Below, one piece after another: positions 1-8,667 of a stretch of 64,000 nucleotides of DNA (within the stretch, counting starts at the first letter, position 1; every line of letters begins with the position of its first letter). The notes beneath the pieces were generated by a model, which was not told the origin of the DNA, did no database searches, and saw nothing but the letters and a program-made list of their open reading frames with translations. Made by a program: the position numbers and the translations under genes. This DNA is from Paenibacillus_G sp049942825. Its GTDB lineage: Bacteria; Bacillota; Bacilli; Paenibacillales; NBRC-103111. Location: contig NZ_CP187970.1 of the NCBI RefSeq assembly GCF_049942825.1, positions 6,448,001 to 6,512,000 of the forward strand, given 5' to 3'.

Positions 1-18
1 CACAATCCTCCTCTCGCG

Positions 19-978
19 CTAGTACACGCCCTCTTCCCCGAATTTCTTGGCAAGCCAGTTGGCGCCGACTACCAGTACCAGTCCGACCACCGATTTGAAC
101 AATCCTACCGCTGCGCTGTAGCTGTACTGGGCTTGTGTTAACCCTTTGAGGTAGACATAGGTATCGAATACTTCCCCGACTTCCCTGTTCACCGAATTGA
201 GCATGAGGAAGATGTGCTCGAAGCCCGTATCCAGGAAGCTGCCCAGACGCAGAATGAACAGGATGACGATCGTGCTGCGGATTGCGGGAAGCGTAACGTG
301 CCAGAGCTGCCGCCAGCGCCCCGCTCCATCGATGCGTGCCGCCTCGTAGAGCTGCAGATCGACGCCGGACAGAGCCGCCAGGAATATAATCGTTCCCCAA
401 CCGGCCTCCTTCCAGATGGATTGGGTGGTAATCATCGTCCGGAACCATTCCTCGCTGAGCAGGAAAGGAATCTTCTCCATGCCAAGCCGGGCGATGATGT
501 CGTTGACAATGCCTCCTTCCGTCGTAAGGAGCACGTAGAAAATACCAACGGCGACCACCCACGAAACGAAATGCGGCAGGTAGAGCATCGTCTGGACAAA
601 GCCCTTGAACGCTTCCCTGCGCACCTCATTCAACATCAGGGCGAGGATGATCGGCAGAGGAAAGAAGAAGACCAGATTGTACATGGCCAGTACAAACGTG
701 TTCCGGAACAGCATCCCGAACTGCGGCTCGGTGAAGAACCGTTCGAAATGCTTCAACCCCACCCAGGGACTATTCATAAAGCCGATATGCGGCTTGTAGT
801 CCTGGAAGGCTATGGCCAATCCGAACATGGGCACGTACTTAAATAATAGAAAGTACAGCACGCCCGGGATGAGAAGGATATACAGCCACTTGTCTCTTAG
901 GATCTGTTGGGCCGCCGGAAAGCGTCTCGTCTTGATCGCCGGAGCCGCAGCCAGCCGAACTTCATAATTGCGCTTCAT
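19..978 (-). CDS. Sugar ABC transporter permease, LplB/YteP type
   Basis: Inner-membrane permease of a CUT1-type carbohydrate ABC importer, moving an oligosaccharide or uronide through a two-permease channel. The 319-residue product has about six hydrophobic segments. It carries the LplB signature near the N-terminus (DKWLYILLIPGVLYFLLFKY) and the EAA loop that contacts the ATPase (EAARIDGAGRWRQLWHVTLP). I chose ATG 978 because GGAGGG lies at 985-990, 6 nt upstream; a longer frame to 1011 lacks a Shine-Dalgarno site. The partner permease and binding protein should lie beyond the left edge: bases 1-17 carry a GAGGAGG-like site for another minus-strand gene. No ATPase gene is in the window, as is usual for this family, which shares MsmX-type ATPases. 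A cre-like site lies just upstream. The family call is firm; the substrate is unknown. Confidence 0.9.
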   Translation of the reverse strand: MKRNYEVRLAAAPAIKTRRFPAAQQILRDKWLYILLIPGVLYFLLFKYVPMFGLAIAFQDYKPHIGFMNSPWVGLKHFERFFTEPQFGMLFRNTFVLAMYNLVFFFPLPIILALMLNEVRREAFKGFVQTMLYLPHFVSWVVAVGIFYVLLTTEGGIVNDIIARLGMEKIPFLLSEEWFRTMITTQSIWKEAGWGTIIFLAALSGVDLQLYEAARIDGAGRWRQLWHVTLPAIRSTIVILFILRLGSFLDTGFEHIFLMLNSVNREVGEVFDTYVYLKGLTQAQYSYSAAVGLFKSVVGLVLVVGANWLAKKFGEEGVY

Positions 979-1014
979 CCATTTCCCTCCTTTTGTTGTT
1001 GTCCGCTGCACCCG

Positions 1015-1029
1015 GGATAGCGCTTACAA
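1015..1029 (-). promoter_or_regulatory. cre-like catabolite-repression site
   Basis: On the minus strand the sequence TTGTAAGCGCTATCC fits the CcpA consensus WTGNAANCGNWNNCW at 14 of 15 positions. It lies about 37-51 nt upstream of the ATG of the sugar permease, a position typical for CcpA repression or roadblock of a sugar-uptake operon. Binding is inferred. Confidence 0.55.
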
Positions 1030-1267
1030 AACCGATCATACGAGACCGCAGCCTGACACGCAATCATACTGCCGCAACCAATGGTACAGCAGCGCCGAAG
1101 CCTGATGCCGCAAGCCTTTTTCGACAGGATGATCATCTTTTGCATGGGCATCGTACTCGTTTAACCTGCCCGAACTGCCCCCTATGTACCTTCTCCACGA
1201 TGTTTCCGGCCTCCAGGCCCCCTTCCGAAAGTGCCGCCGCGCTCCCCCCAGCCCCTTCTATACAAAA

Positions 1268-1305
1268 AATAAACCGATCGCTGTTATTGCAGCGATCGGT
1301 TTATT
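1268..1305 (-). terminator. Rho-independent terminator of the FGGY kinase gene
   Basis: A perfect 16-bp stem (1268-1283 with 1290-1305, core AAACCGATCGCTG) with a 6-nt loop, followed on the minus strand by a T run. It lies 55 nt beyond the kinase stop codon. A near copy of its arms occurs in the terminator at 37811-37849. Confidence 0.85.
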
Positions 1306-1359
1306 CCTTGTCATGGCTTCTTGCCCTGCCCAGTGCCGTTCATCTTGGCGTCCGTCGAT

Positions 1360-2958
1360 CTATTTCAGATATTCGACCGCCGCTCTTTCGATAGCCAGCC
1401 CGCTCTTGTACCGCTGCATGAATACTTCAAAGCCTTCGACATCCTTCGGATCAGGGGAGATGGTTTCGCTTGCTTCTCCTGCGAATACGTTCTGGCTCAG
1501 GTACGCTTCCAGCGTTTCATTCTCCGACTTGTTGATCATGTAGGAGGCCAGCAGGGCAATCCCCCAGGCTCCGCCCTCTCCAGCCGTTTCCATCACGGAA
1601 ACCGGTGTATTGAGCGCTGCAGCCATAATGCGCTGTCCTACGCCCTTGGTTTTGAACAAGCCGCCGTGGCCCAGGATTTCATCCAACTGGACATTCTCTT
1701 CCTTCAGAAGAATGTCCATGCCGATCTTCAGGGCGCCAAGCGCGGTGAACAGATGAACTCGCATGAAGTTGGCGAGGTTGAAGTTGCTGTCCGAGGAACG
1801 CACGAACAGCGGACGTCCTTCCTCGAAGTGGGTCATATGTTCACCGGAGAGATAGCCGTAAGCCAGCAGCCCTCCGCAATCCGGATCGCCTTGAAGCGCA
1901 AGGTTATACAGCGTTCCGTACAGCTTGTTCATATCCGTGGCCAGACCCATGGCCTTGCCGAATTCTTCGAACAATCCAACCCATGCGTTCAGGTCGGAGG
2001 AACAGTTATTGGAGTGCGCCATGGCGACCAGGTTACCGGTAGGCGTGGTGACGAGATCGATCTCGCCATAGGCCTTGGATAATTCTTTCTCCAGGACCAC
2101 CATGGCGAATACGGAGGTTCCGGCCGATACGTTACCCGTGCGCTTCGCTACACTATTGGTTGCGACCATACCGGTCCCTGCATCGCCTTCCGGCGGGCAC
2201 AGCGGAATGCCGGCCTGCAGTTCGCCGGTCACGTCCAGCAGCCTGGCTCCTTCTTCCGTAAGGACGCCGGCACTTTCACCTGCGGTCAGAACCGTAGGCA
2301 GGATCTCCTCCAGCTTCCATGGGAGGTTACGGGAGGCAATCAGCTCGTTGAACTGACTGATCATCGAAGCGTTATAGTCCTTGGAAGCGATATCGATCGG
2401 GAAGACGCCGGAGGCTTCGCCGACACCCAGCACCTTTTGTCCCGTCAGTTTCCAATGTATGTATCCGGCGAGCGTGGTCTGGAAGCGGATCTCGGCCACA
2501 TGCTCTTCCCCATTCAAGATCGCCTGATACAGGTGGGCAATGCTCCAGCGCTGCGGGATGTGATAGTTGAACAATTCCGTCAAGGTTTCGGAAGCTTGTT
2601 CCGTGATGTTATTTCTCCAGGTGCGGAAAGGAACCAGGAGCTCGCCCGCTTGATCGAAGGCCATGTAGCCGTGCATCATGCCGCTGAAGCCAATTGCTTC
2701 GATGGTCTGCAGTGTGACGCCATACTGCTGCTTCACATCGGCAGCCATCTTCTGGTAGCTGTCTTGTATGCCCTTCCAAATCTCCTCTACGCTGTAGGTC
2801 CAGATGTTGTTCACATAGCTGTTCTCCCAGTCATGGCTTCCGGACGCAATAGCGGTATGATCTTCACCAATGAGAACCGCTTTAATCCGTGTGGAACCAA
2901 GCTCAATACCAAGTACTGTTTTGCCGCTCTGGATGGCAGCTTTCACATCAAAACTCAT
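1360..2958 (-). CDS. FGGY-family carbohydrate kinase (xylulokinase/ribulokinase-like)
   Basis: Cytoplasmic ATP-dependent kinase that probably phosphorylates a ketopentose or related sugar. The 532-residue product shows the FGGY/actin-fold layout: phosphate-1 loop VLGIELGSTRIKAVLIGED near residues 14-32, the middle GDAGTGM segment, the C-terminal GHGGLFKTKGVGQRIMAAAL segment and the adenosine motif GEGGAWGIALLASY. The start is ATG 2958, which has GGGGGAAC 4-12 nt upstream; a start at 2979 has none. It is a single gene between two terminators, with a candidate promoter at 3032-3060. Its neighbours are sugar-transport genes, which fits entry of an imported sugar into the pentose phosphate pathway. 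The family is clear. The substrate (xylulose, ribulose or another) cannot be told from sequence alone. Confidence 0.88.
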   Translation of the reverse strand: MSFDVKAAIQSGKTVLGIELGSTRIKAVLIGEDHTAIASGSHDWENSYVNNIWTYSVEEIWKGIQDSYQKMAADVKQQYGVTLQTIEAIGFSGMMHGYMAFDQAGELLVPFRTWRNNITEQASETLTELFNYHIPQRWSIAHLYQAILNGEEHVAEIRFQTTLAGYIHWKLTGQKVLGVGEASGVFPIDIASKDYNASMISQFNELIASRNLPWKLEEILPTVLTAGESAGVLTEEGARLLDVTGELQAGIPLCPPEGDAGTGMVATNSVAKRTGNVSAGTSVFAMVVLEKELSKAYGEIDLVTTPTGNLVAMAHSNNCSSDLNAWVGLFEEFGKAMGLATDMNKLYGTLYNLALQGDPDCGGLLAYGYLSGEHMTHFEEGRPLFVRSSDSNFNLANFMRVHLFTALGALKIGMDILLKEENVQLDEILGHGGLFKTKGVGQRIMAAALNTPVSVMETAGEGGAWGIALLASYMINKSENETLEAYLSQNVFAGEASETISPDPKDVEGFEVFMQRYKSGLAIERAAVEYLK

Positions 2959-3031
2959 GAACGTTCCCCCATCATACAATTTAAATTAATGGTTTTCATT
3001 ACGGTAAATTAATTCATATAAAGATAAATAA

Positions 3032-3060
3032 ATTATACACTTACTATACCATAGAATAAA
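3032..3060 (-). promoter_or_regulatory. Candidate sigma-A promoter of the kinase gene
   Basis: The minus strand has a perfect -10 TATAAT (3032-3037) with a weak -35 TTTATT (3055-3060) and 17-bp spacing, about 75 nt upstream of the kinase start in an AT-rich leader. The weak -35 lowers confidence. Confidence 0.4.
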
Positions 3061-3130
3061 AGACAGGAGATTTAAAAATATTCTATCCCACTATACAAAT
3101 TTTCGATAGCGGCGTTGGTCCTCCCATGAA

Positions 3131-3150
3131 AAAAAGCCGCGTTACGCGGC
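3131..3150 (-). terminator. Terminator of the helveticin-J-like gene
   Basis: Stem GCCGCG/CGCGGC (3136-3150) with a 3-nt loop, followed on the minus strand by seven T. It lies 37 nt past the stop of the gene ending at 3187. Confidence 0.8.
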
Positions 3151-3186
3151 CATTCCTCGCTAGCTCTTGATGCCTTGAGCGGTAAA

Positions 3187-4176
3187 TTAAAAAATGCTGT
3201 CAGGAACATAATAGATTTTCTGCGTATTCTGTTTGTTCACAGGATCTGTAACGATAGTAAAATAAACGTTCCCGTCCTTTGTCTGTACTCCCTCGATTTC
3301 ATGGGTTCCCACATTGGTGATGTTGACCAGGGTTTTGTAGGCCCCTGTCTCTGACATCCTGGCAATCTGCGGGGTCTGGCCTTCCGCGCCGCCTGACGTA
3401 TAGATTTCCGTGCTCCCCAGCATATCCAGGCCCTGGAAAGAGCCGTTCGGTCTGACGATCCCGCTGCCCGACTGCGTGAAGCTGGCCACGGATTCGCTGA
3501 CCGCCGCCGCACTGTCCATCCGCACCTGTTCGCTGCCGTCCAGAAGCTTGTTCAATGCCACCGTGTCATAAATGGACCAAGTGACATTTCCTTCTGCCGT
3601 TTGTACACGGAATACCGTGTGGGTACTGTTGCCTCCTCCATCCACACGGTAGGTCTCACCTAATCTCGTTCCGGTCTTATTGGCGTAGTTCATATAAGTG
3701 AACCGGTGAAGATCCGTGTAATCCATGGTCGTGCCGGGAGCATATTGAAGTCTGGCTACCTGCAGCGACCAGTAATAGTCTGTTGCGGAATCCGCTTTGG
3801 AGCTGAAATAAAAGTAATTGATTCCATTGTACGTATACATGTCCAGGGTTTGGCAGTGGCCGGAATTGGTGATGGTCATTTCATCCACGTAGGTGGCGTC
3901 ATTGCCGCTGATAAGCAGTCTCGAAAGATAACAGGTTCCCTTGGACCGCTGGGTGACGTAAACATACTTCGAAGCGATGTAAGCTTTCTGGACCGCCACA
4001 TTGTGCTTCAGTCCTTTGAGATTGTAGGCCAGTACCGCCGATGCGTTTACCGTTTTCTCGGGAGCTGCCGCGTATGCCGGCATGCCGGACAATCCAGCTA
4101 CAAGAATGGCGATAAACAATGAGGTAAGGATTCTTAGCTGCTTTCGAATCGGACTCAACGCTTGCATGGTCAACAT
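3187..4176 (-). CDS. Secreted helveticin-J-family (class III bacteriocin-like) protein
   Basis: Secreted protein of 329 residues resembling helveticin J, the large heat-labile bacteriocin of lactobacilli. Family-like segments are visible in order: the start of the fold (VAVQKAYIASKYVYVTQR), LSRLLISG, the GHCQTLDMY segment (the family usually has GHGQTLD), an IARL/VARL-like strand with a PGT loop, then the MNYAN and RVDGGGNSTHT regions. A signal peptide ends near AYA at residue 36. The start ATG 4176 has GGGAGG at 4185-4190 and a promoter at 4200-4228. It is monocistronic, with its own terminator and no visible immunity gene. Killing activity is not shown by sequence; many family members in Bacillota have no tested function and the fold may only be a beta-propeller-like binding scaffold. 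Confidence 0.7.
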   Translation of the reverse strand: MLTMQALSPIRKQLRILTSLFIAILVAGLSGMPAYAAAPEKTVNASAVLAYNLKGLKHNVAVQKAYIASKYVYVTQRSKGTCYLSRLLISGNDATYVDEMTITNSGHCQTLDMYTYNGINYFYFSSKADSATDYYWSLQVARLQYAPGTTMDYTDLHRFTYMNYANKTGTRLGETYRVDGGGNSTHTVFRVQTAEGNVTWSIYDTVALNKLLDGSEQVRMDSAAAVSESVASFTQSGSGIVRPNGSFQGLDMLGSTEIYTSGGAEGQTPQIARMSETGAYKTLVNITNVGTHEIEGVQTKDGNVYFTIVTDPVNKQNTQKIYYVPDSIF

Positions 4177-4199
4177 TACGAATTCCTCCCTTGTTGGTG

Positions 4200-4228
4200 G
4201 ATATAGGTTTGATCAGCATGCCGAACAA
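4200..4228 (-). promoter_or_regulatory. Sigma-A-like promoter of the helveticin-like gene
   Basis: Minus-strand -35 TTGTTC (4223-4228) and -10 TATATC (4200-4205) with exactly 17 bp between them. The predicted transcript starts about 17 nt before the ATG, just upstream of the GGGAGG site. Confidence 0.6.
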
Positions 4229-4340
4229 CCTATGTAAACAGGAACACACCCCACATCCTTCCATTCCGGCATATTCTCATGGTATCTTTTCCCTGCCCGG
4301 AACGTCAAGGCCAAGCACTGCGGCGCGCCGGATGACCGGC

Positions 4341-4376
4341 AAAGAAAAGCAGGCGGCCGCTGTTCGGTATGCCTGC
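4341..4376 (-). terminator. Terminator after the sugar-binding lipoprotein gene
   Basis: Arms GCAGGC (4349-4354) and GCCTGC (4371-4376) with a GC-rich loop, followed by TTTTC on the minus strand, 20 nt past the stop at 4396. The stem is short, so strength is uncertain. Confidence 0.55.
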
Positions 4377-4395
4377 CCGTCCTTCGAGACACAGC

Positions 4396-6012
4396 TCACT
4401 TGCCCGCCTGGCCCCGGTACCACTCGTTCGCCTCGCTCAGCACCTGCTCGCCGCCGGCTTCCCTGAACTCTTTGACGAAACGGTCAAACTCATCGACGGG
4501 CATATCCCCCGTAATGATGGAAACATAGGCCTTATTGCGAAGTTTGATCAGCTCCGGGCTGTATTGGATCAGGGATGGCAGGGGAACCTTCAACGCATTG
4601 TAAATCCCGTGCTCCTCGAGCCCAAGGGTGGAAGCCCACTGCTCCCTCCGGCCCCTCGGCCGTTCCGGAACCATCATGCCGATATTGGCGCCGATGTGAT
4701 TGGTATAATTGGCACTATGGTCGAACGGGGGCAGGATGACGACATCGTCCTTCGCATCCCCGGCCCACTTCCAGTGCTTCCCCTGGATTCCATGCTTCAT
4801 CGTCATGCTCTCTTCCAGATCCGGGTTCGCGCTGACATAATCGAGAATTTCGAGAATTTTGGCCAGCTTCCCGGGCTCTTGCACTGCGCCCGCCCCAATC
4901 GCTGTATAGCTCATCAGCCTGTCATAGGCCTTGGAGCCGCTCTGTCCCTGGGGGCCGGTAACCGGCTGCCCGAATACGAGCCTCGCCCGGCTGTTCTTTT
5001 GGATGAGCTCGAGCGCATTGAAAGCCGGTTCGACCGGAACCTCTTCACCTTGGTCGTTCACAACCCGGTAATCGCCGGCCTGAACCCAGTGATAGTAGTT
5101 GCCCATCGACGTCATACCGATTCGACCATTGATAAAGGCATGGGACAGATGTTTATAGCCGCCCATGTTCTCTCCGGTCACGAATTCGGGATCAATGACG
5201 CCGTCCCGGTACCACTTCTGCAAATACCCCAGCGCTTCCTTCATCTCCGGCTCGAGTGCCCCGATGACAAGACGCTGATCCTTCTCCGCAAAATAGAGCT
5301 GCTCGGTGAACACCATTTGGCCGAACGCGCCGAAGACGACGTTCATCCCTTCGCTCGAGAGGCCGTACGTATCCTGCTTGCCGTTGCGGTCCGGATCCTC
5401 ACGGGTGAAGGCATACATCACCTTCTCGAACTCCGCCAGGGTTGCGGGCGGCTGAAGACCAAGCCCCTTCAGCCAATCTTCCCTGTATACGACGGGAACC
5501 CTGTAAGCATTGGTCGAATTGATCACCGGAATGCCATACTGCCTGCCATCCAGCTGCCCGTATTCCATGTACCCCGGGGCATTGGTATGAAGGAGGCGGG
5601 TCAGGTTCGGCGCATACTGCTCCATCATCCCCGGCGGGATTTCGGCAAGCACCTGTTGGTTCCGGTATTTCAAGAGGTCATGCGACTGCCGGATGCGCAG
5701 CAGATCGGGGATTTCGCCCTGCGCCAGCTTGAGATCCAGCAGCGCTTCATAGTTATTGTTCTCGAGATTCCATATCTCCAGATCCACATTGAATTTCTCT
5801 TCCAGGAGCCGGATCATCTCCGCATCCTCAGGAACAGGTTCGTTCAGATGCATCGTCCACGTGATGTGGTACCGCTTCTCCTGCGCGTGCTCCGCTGAAT
5901 CGGAAGATCCTTCAGCCCCAGAAGCCTGGTCGTCCGGCATACTGCAGGCGCTTAGGAGGAGGAGTAACACTGGAAGGATAAGCCCCCATCGGCGGCCAAT
6001 CGTCATTTTCAT
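4396..6012 (-). CDS. Sugar-binding lipoprotein (LplA-type extracellular solute-binding protein)
   Basis: Extracytoplasmic substrate-binding lipoprotein of a CUT1 sugar importer. The 538-residue product has a lipoprotein signal peptide with lipobox LLSAC (Cys23), a low-complexity acidic linker, then the family-1 solute-binding fold (LLEEKFNVDLEIWNLENNNY; GEIPDLLRIR; YGIPVINSTNAYRVPVVYRE; NGRIGMTSMGNYYHW). I prefer ATG 6012: it overlaps the stop of the upstream regulator as ATGA (coupled translation) and has AAAGG 8 nt upstream, while ATG 6018 is too close to that site. Pairing with a membrane AraC regulator in one operon is common in Paenibacillus. No permease genes are directly linked, so it may work with the permeases at the left edge. 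Confidence 0.88.
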   Translation of the reverse strand: MKMTIGRRWGLILPVLLLLLSACSMPDDQASGAEGSSDSAEHAQEKRYHITWTMHLNEPVPEDAEMIRLLEEKFNVDLEIWNLENNNYEALLDLKLAQGEIPDLLRIRQSHDLLKYRNQQVLAEIPPGMMEQYAPNLTRLLHTNAPGYMEYGQLDGRQYGIPVINSTNAYRVPVVYREDWLKGLGLQPPATLAEFEKVMYAFTREDPDRNGKQDTYGLSSEGMNVVFGAFGQMVFTEQLYFAEKDQRLVIGALEPEMKEALGYLQKWYRDGVIDPEFVTGENMGGYKHLSHAFINGRIGMTSMGNYYHWVQAGDYRVVNDQGEEVPVEPAFNALELIQKNSRARLVFGQPVTGPQGQSGSKAYDRLMSYTAIGAGAVQEPGKLAKILEILDYVSANPDLEESMTMKHGIQGKHWKWAGDAKDDVVILPPFDHSANYTNHIGANIGMMVPERPRGRREQWASTLGLEEHGIYNALKVPLPSLIQYSPELIKLRNKAYVSIITGDMPVDEFDRFVKEFREAGGEQVLSEANEWYRGQAGK

Positions 6013-8375
6013 AAGCATGACCTTTCATCGAAGGAATGGCTGCCCGTGTTCCACAGGCTCCGGACATAATTCTTCGGTGTGCATCCATGGATTTCCTTGA
6101 ACTTCTTGATGAAGTAAGCGGGGGTTCCATAGCCGACGGCACCCGCGATCTGTTCGACGGTCAGGGAGTTGTTCTTCATCAGCTCCAATGCCCGTTCCAT
6201 GCGCTTCTGCGTGACGAATTCCGTGTAGCCCATTCCCGTTTCTTCCTTAAAGATCTTACTCAAGTATTTCGCGCTCAGGAAGACTTTCGCCGCGACCGCC
6301 TCCAGTGATAAATCTTCCGAGAGGTGTGAGCCAATGTAATGTTTCACGGCTTCTATGCTCTCCACAGCCCGCTCGTCACTGCGCTTGTCCATATGGACGT
6401 AACACTCGGCAATGGACAGAACCAGCCACTCCCGGAAGCCCTGGATATCATAAATGGAACGGTACTGCTTGTATAGATCGGTCTGTAAGGCACCTGATGG
6501 CTTAACCCTCGCGGTCTTCAGGAAATCGGCGTACATCGAGATCAGGTTCCTGAGCACAAATTGACCGTAATCCGCCGCATACATGCCTTCCTTCAAGTCT
6601 CTCAATAGGTTGTCGATGGCGGCGGTCAAGCCCTCCGTATTCCTGGCCTGCAGCTTTTCTTTAAACTTCAGCAGGGCGGACTGCGGCATTTCCAGGTGGC
6701 TGTGTTCCCGGTTCAGCAGGCTGTAATCCCGGATAATAGAGGTTTCCGGGAAGAAAAAGCCGTATTTGATCAGGATCTGCGCATCCGCGAAGCTTTGGTA
6801 GACACGGCTCCATTCCTCCACCCACAGGCCCCAGGCGATTTTAAAATGAAGACCGAAGTGAGCCTCGACCTCCGACAGAATCCGGTTCGATATCGATTCC
6901 AGCAAGGCGTCTTGAGGGCGGTGCGTGCATACAATCACGACGATTTTGCGGTCCGGCAGTTCTTCCGCAATGAGGCGCGTATCTTCCAGCCTCGCCGCTT
7001 CCAACTGATTGATCAGTTTGTAGACGGCATACTGATTCATCTTGGAATCCAGCTCCTTGAAGCCTTTGCTGAACGGGTCGATCACCAGGCAGCAGTAGCC
7101 GGAGTAGGCCATGGATAGGCTCAGCGATTGGAGCTGCTCTTCCAGCTCGTCGGCTTGGTAACTGTTCCGCAGTATATTGAGCACCACATTGTGCTTGATC
7201 ACCGGTTGATTCGCCTGAAGCGTCTCCTCCAAGCTGCTCACCCTGCTGGTCAACTTGTGAATGGCCGTATCGATCAGCACGTACTCATTATGCCGGGTCT
7301 CGGAAGGGTGGTCGAACAGGCCTTTAATTCTGGTTAGCAACCGCTTTACAGGCGAATAGCTCACGACCGTGAAAATCCCGGAGAGCACCATGCCAATGAG
7401 GATGGCGAGCAAGCAGATGTAGAGGATCACCTGCTGCAGCATGATCGACTTTTGATAGAAGCTGTTCTCCTGAACGACATTGTAGATTTTCCACCCATTG
7501 GACTCCAGCTTATGGTGGGATACGACATAGGAGGTGCCCCCGACGGTTTCGGTGAAGCTTTGTGCTTCCGCCTGAGAGGCCAGCATGTTCTCGATCGAGG
7601 AGGCCGGCTCCGCAGCCCTGCGTCCGAGCATGCTTTTATCCGCCGCCGAGATCACGATCCCCTGCTGATCCATAAGGTAAGTGTTCGGATAGTCAGCGGG
7701 CATCATTTGTTGGAGAATGCCGCTGAAGGCGGATTCCTTGATATCCATGCCGATCATCAGGTCGGATGCTTCGCCCGTCGAATGGAAGGGGTAGCTGCGG
7801 GCATACGTAATCAACGGCTGCATCGTATTGCTGGCCGATACGCTCGCGTGAATGTCTTTGGGCACCATCCGGGGCTCAGTCCACAAGCAGCTGTTCTTGC
7901 TGGTCTGCATCCTGTCGATCCAGTCCATCGTGCGGAATGCCTCGCTGTGCGTATCAACATTGGTTTTCAGTCCATACAGAGAGGAGATCATGACACCCGA
8001 CTTCGGATAGTACAGATGAATCGCGTGCACGAGATCCGAATGAGTCACGACCTCCTGCTTCAGCAGCTCCTGAAGATCAAGAATGGTACTGCTTTGTCCC
8101 CGAAAAGAACCCCTCGCATCGATACCGGCATTCGTTATGTTTCGGAGTGCAATATCCAGATAAATCTTATGAACGGGCTCAAGCACGGCGGATTCTATAG
8201 TATCGGCTGCATTCTTCAGCATCATCTCGTTCTTGCTGCGGATTTCTTCATTATAATTACGCGGCACAACCATATAGAAAATCGAGCACAGCAAGAGAAC
8301 CACGACGATAACGATCGTCAGGTAGGAAATCGCCAGGTTGGCGAATACGGTATTCCACTTTCTCCTCATGATCAT
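6009..8375 (-). CDS. Membrane-anchored AraC-family sensor-regulator
   Basis: One-component regulator of 788 residues that senses outside the cell and binds DNA inside. It has a transmembrane helix near residues 10-32, an extracellular Cache-like region to about 300, a second helix near 303-325 (LYICLLAILIGMVLSGIFTV), a cytoplasmic linker, and a C-terminal AraC double helix-turn-helix (DLSLEAVAAKVFLSAKYLSKIFKEE; LTVEQIAGAVGYGTPAYFIKKFKEI). ATG 8375 is preceded by AAGGAGG with 8-nt spacing. It overlaps the following binding-protein gene by ATGA, so it very likely controls that gene or a linked permease operon in response to an oligosaccharide. The architecture is certain; the ligand is unknown. 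Confidence 0.9.
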   Translation of the reverse strand: MIMRRKWNTVFANLAISYLTIVIVVVLLLCSIFYMVVPRNYNEEIRSKNEMMLKNAADTIESAVLEPVHKIYLDIALRNITNAGIDARGSFRGQSSTILDLQELLKQEVVTHSDLVHAIHLYYPKSGVMISSLYGLKTNVDTHSEAFRTMDWIDRMQTSKNSCLWTEPRMVPKDIHASVSASNTMQPLITYARSYPFHSTGEASDLMIGMDIKESAFSGILQQMMPADYPNTYLMDQQGIVISAADKSMLGRRAAEPASSIENMLASQAEAQSFTETVGGTSYVVSHHKLESNGWKIYNVVQENSFYQKSIMLQQVILYICLLAILIGMVLSGIFTVVSYSPVKRLLTRIKGLFDHPSETRHNEYVLIDTAIHKLTSRVSSLEETLQANQPVIKHNVVLNILRNSYQADELEEQLQSLSLSMAYSGYCCLVIDPFSKGFKELDSKMNQYAVYKLINQLEAARLEDTRLIAEELPDRKIVVIVCTHRPQDALLESISNRILSEVEAHFGLHFKIAWGLWVEEWSRVYQSFADAQILIKYGFFFPETSIIRDYSLLNREHSHLEMPQSALLKFKEKLQARNTEGLTAAIDNLLRDLKEGMYAADYGQFVLRNLISMYADFLKTARVKPSGALQTDLYKQYRSIYDIQGFREWLVLSIAECYVHMDKRSDERAVESIEAVKHYIGSHLSEDLSLEAVAAKVFLSAKYLSKIFKEETGMGYTEFVTQKRMERALELMKNNSLTVEQIAGAVGYGTPAYFIKKFKEIHGCTPKNYVRSLWNTGSHSFDERSCL

Positions 8376-8400
8376 CGCGTTCCCCTCCTTCCCATTCCAG

Positions 8401-8406
8401 ATTATA
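8401..8406 (-). promoter_or_regulatory. -10 element upstream of the AraC regulator gene
   Basis: A perfect TATAAT on the minus strand, preceded by TGCTG, 26 nt upstream of the start codon. No good -35 is seen at 17 bp, so it may act as an extended -10 promoter. Confidence 0.4.
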
Positions 8407-8594
8407 CAGCATCCCCGGAGACAGGTTCGGCCATTTACCGAAACTTAACAGTTGGTTTGGGAGGAATGGGAATATTTGAGGGGCGGACGATTTCCACACC
8501 GGCCGACCGGCTGCCCGGTACCAGGAAAAGGTGCCTGAATTCGCGGGCGCCGTCTTACATCGTACGATTTTGATATCATGCGGAATTTGTTCTA

Positions 8595-8623
8595 TTGAGG
8601 CGTTCCTACCCGGATGCTAGATT
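8595..8623 (+). promoter_or_regulatory. Candidate promoter of the EEP-jacalin gene
   Basis: -35 TTGAGG (8595-8600) and -10 TAGATT (8618-8623) with 17-bp spacing, 45 nt upstream of the ATG. The match is moderate. Confidence 0.45.
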
Positions 8624-8667
8624 GATGTCGTAGTCCCAATTTGGATGCAGAAGGGTGATGAAAGAGA

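Larger units (their letters stand above)
979..1359. other. Intergenic region without a gene
   Basis: This stretch holds the ribosome binding site and a cre-like operator of the permease gene at its left end, and the terminator of the kinase gene at 1268-1305. The open frames in it have no Shine-Dalgarno site and no recognisable protein, so I see no gene. Confidence 0.6.
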
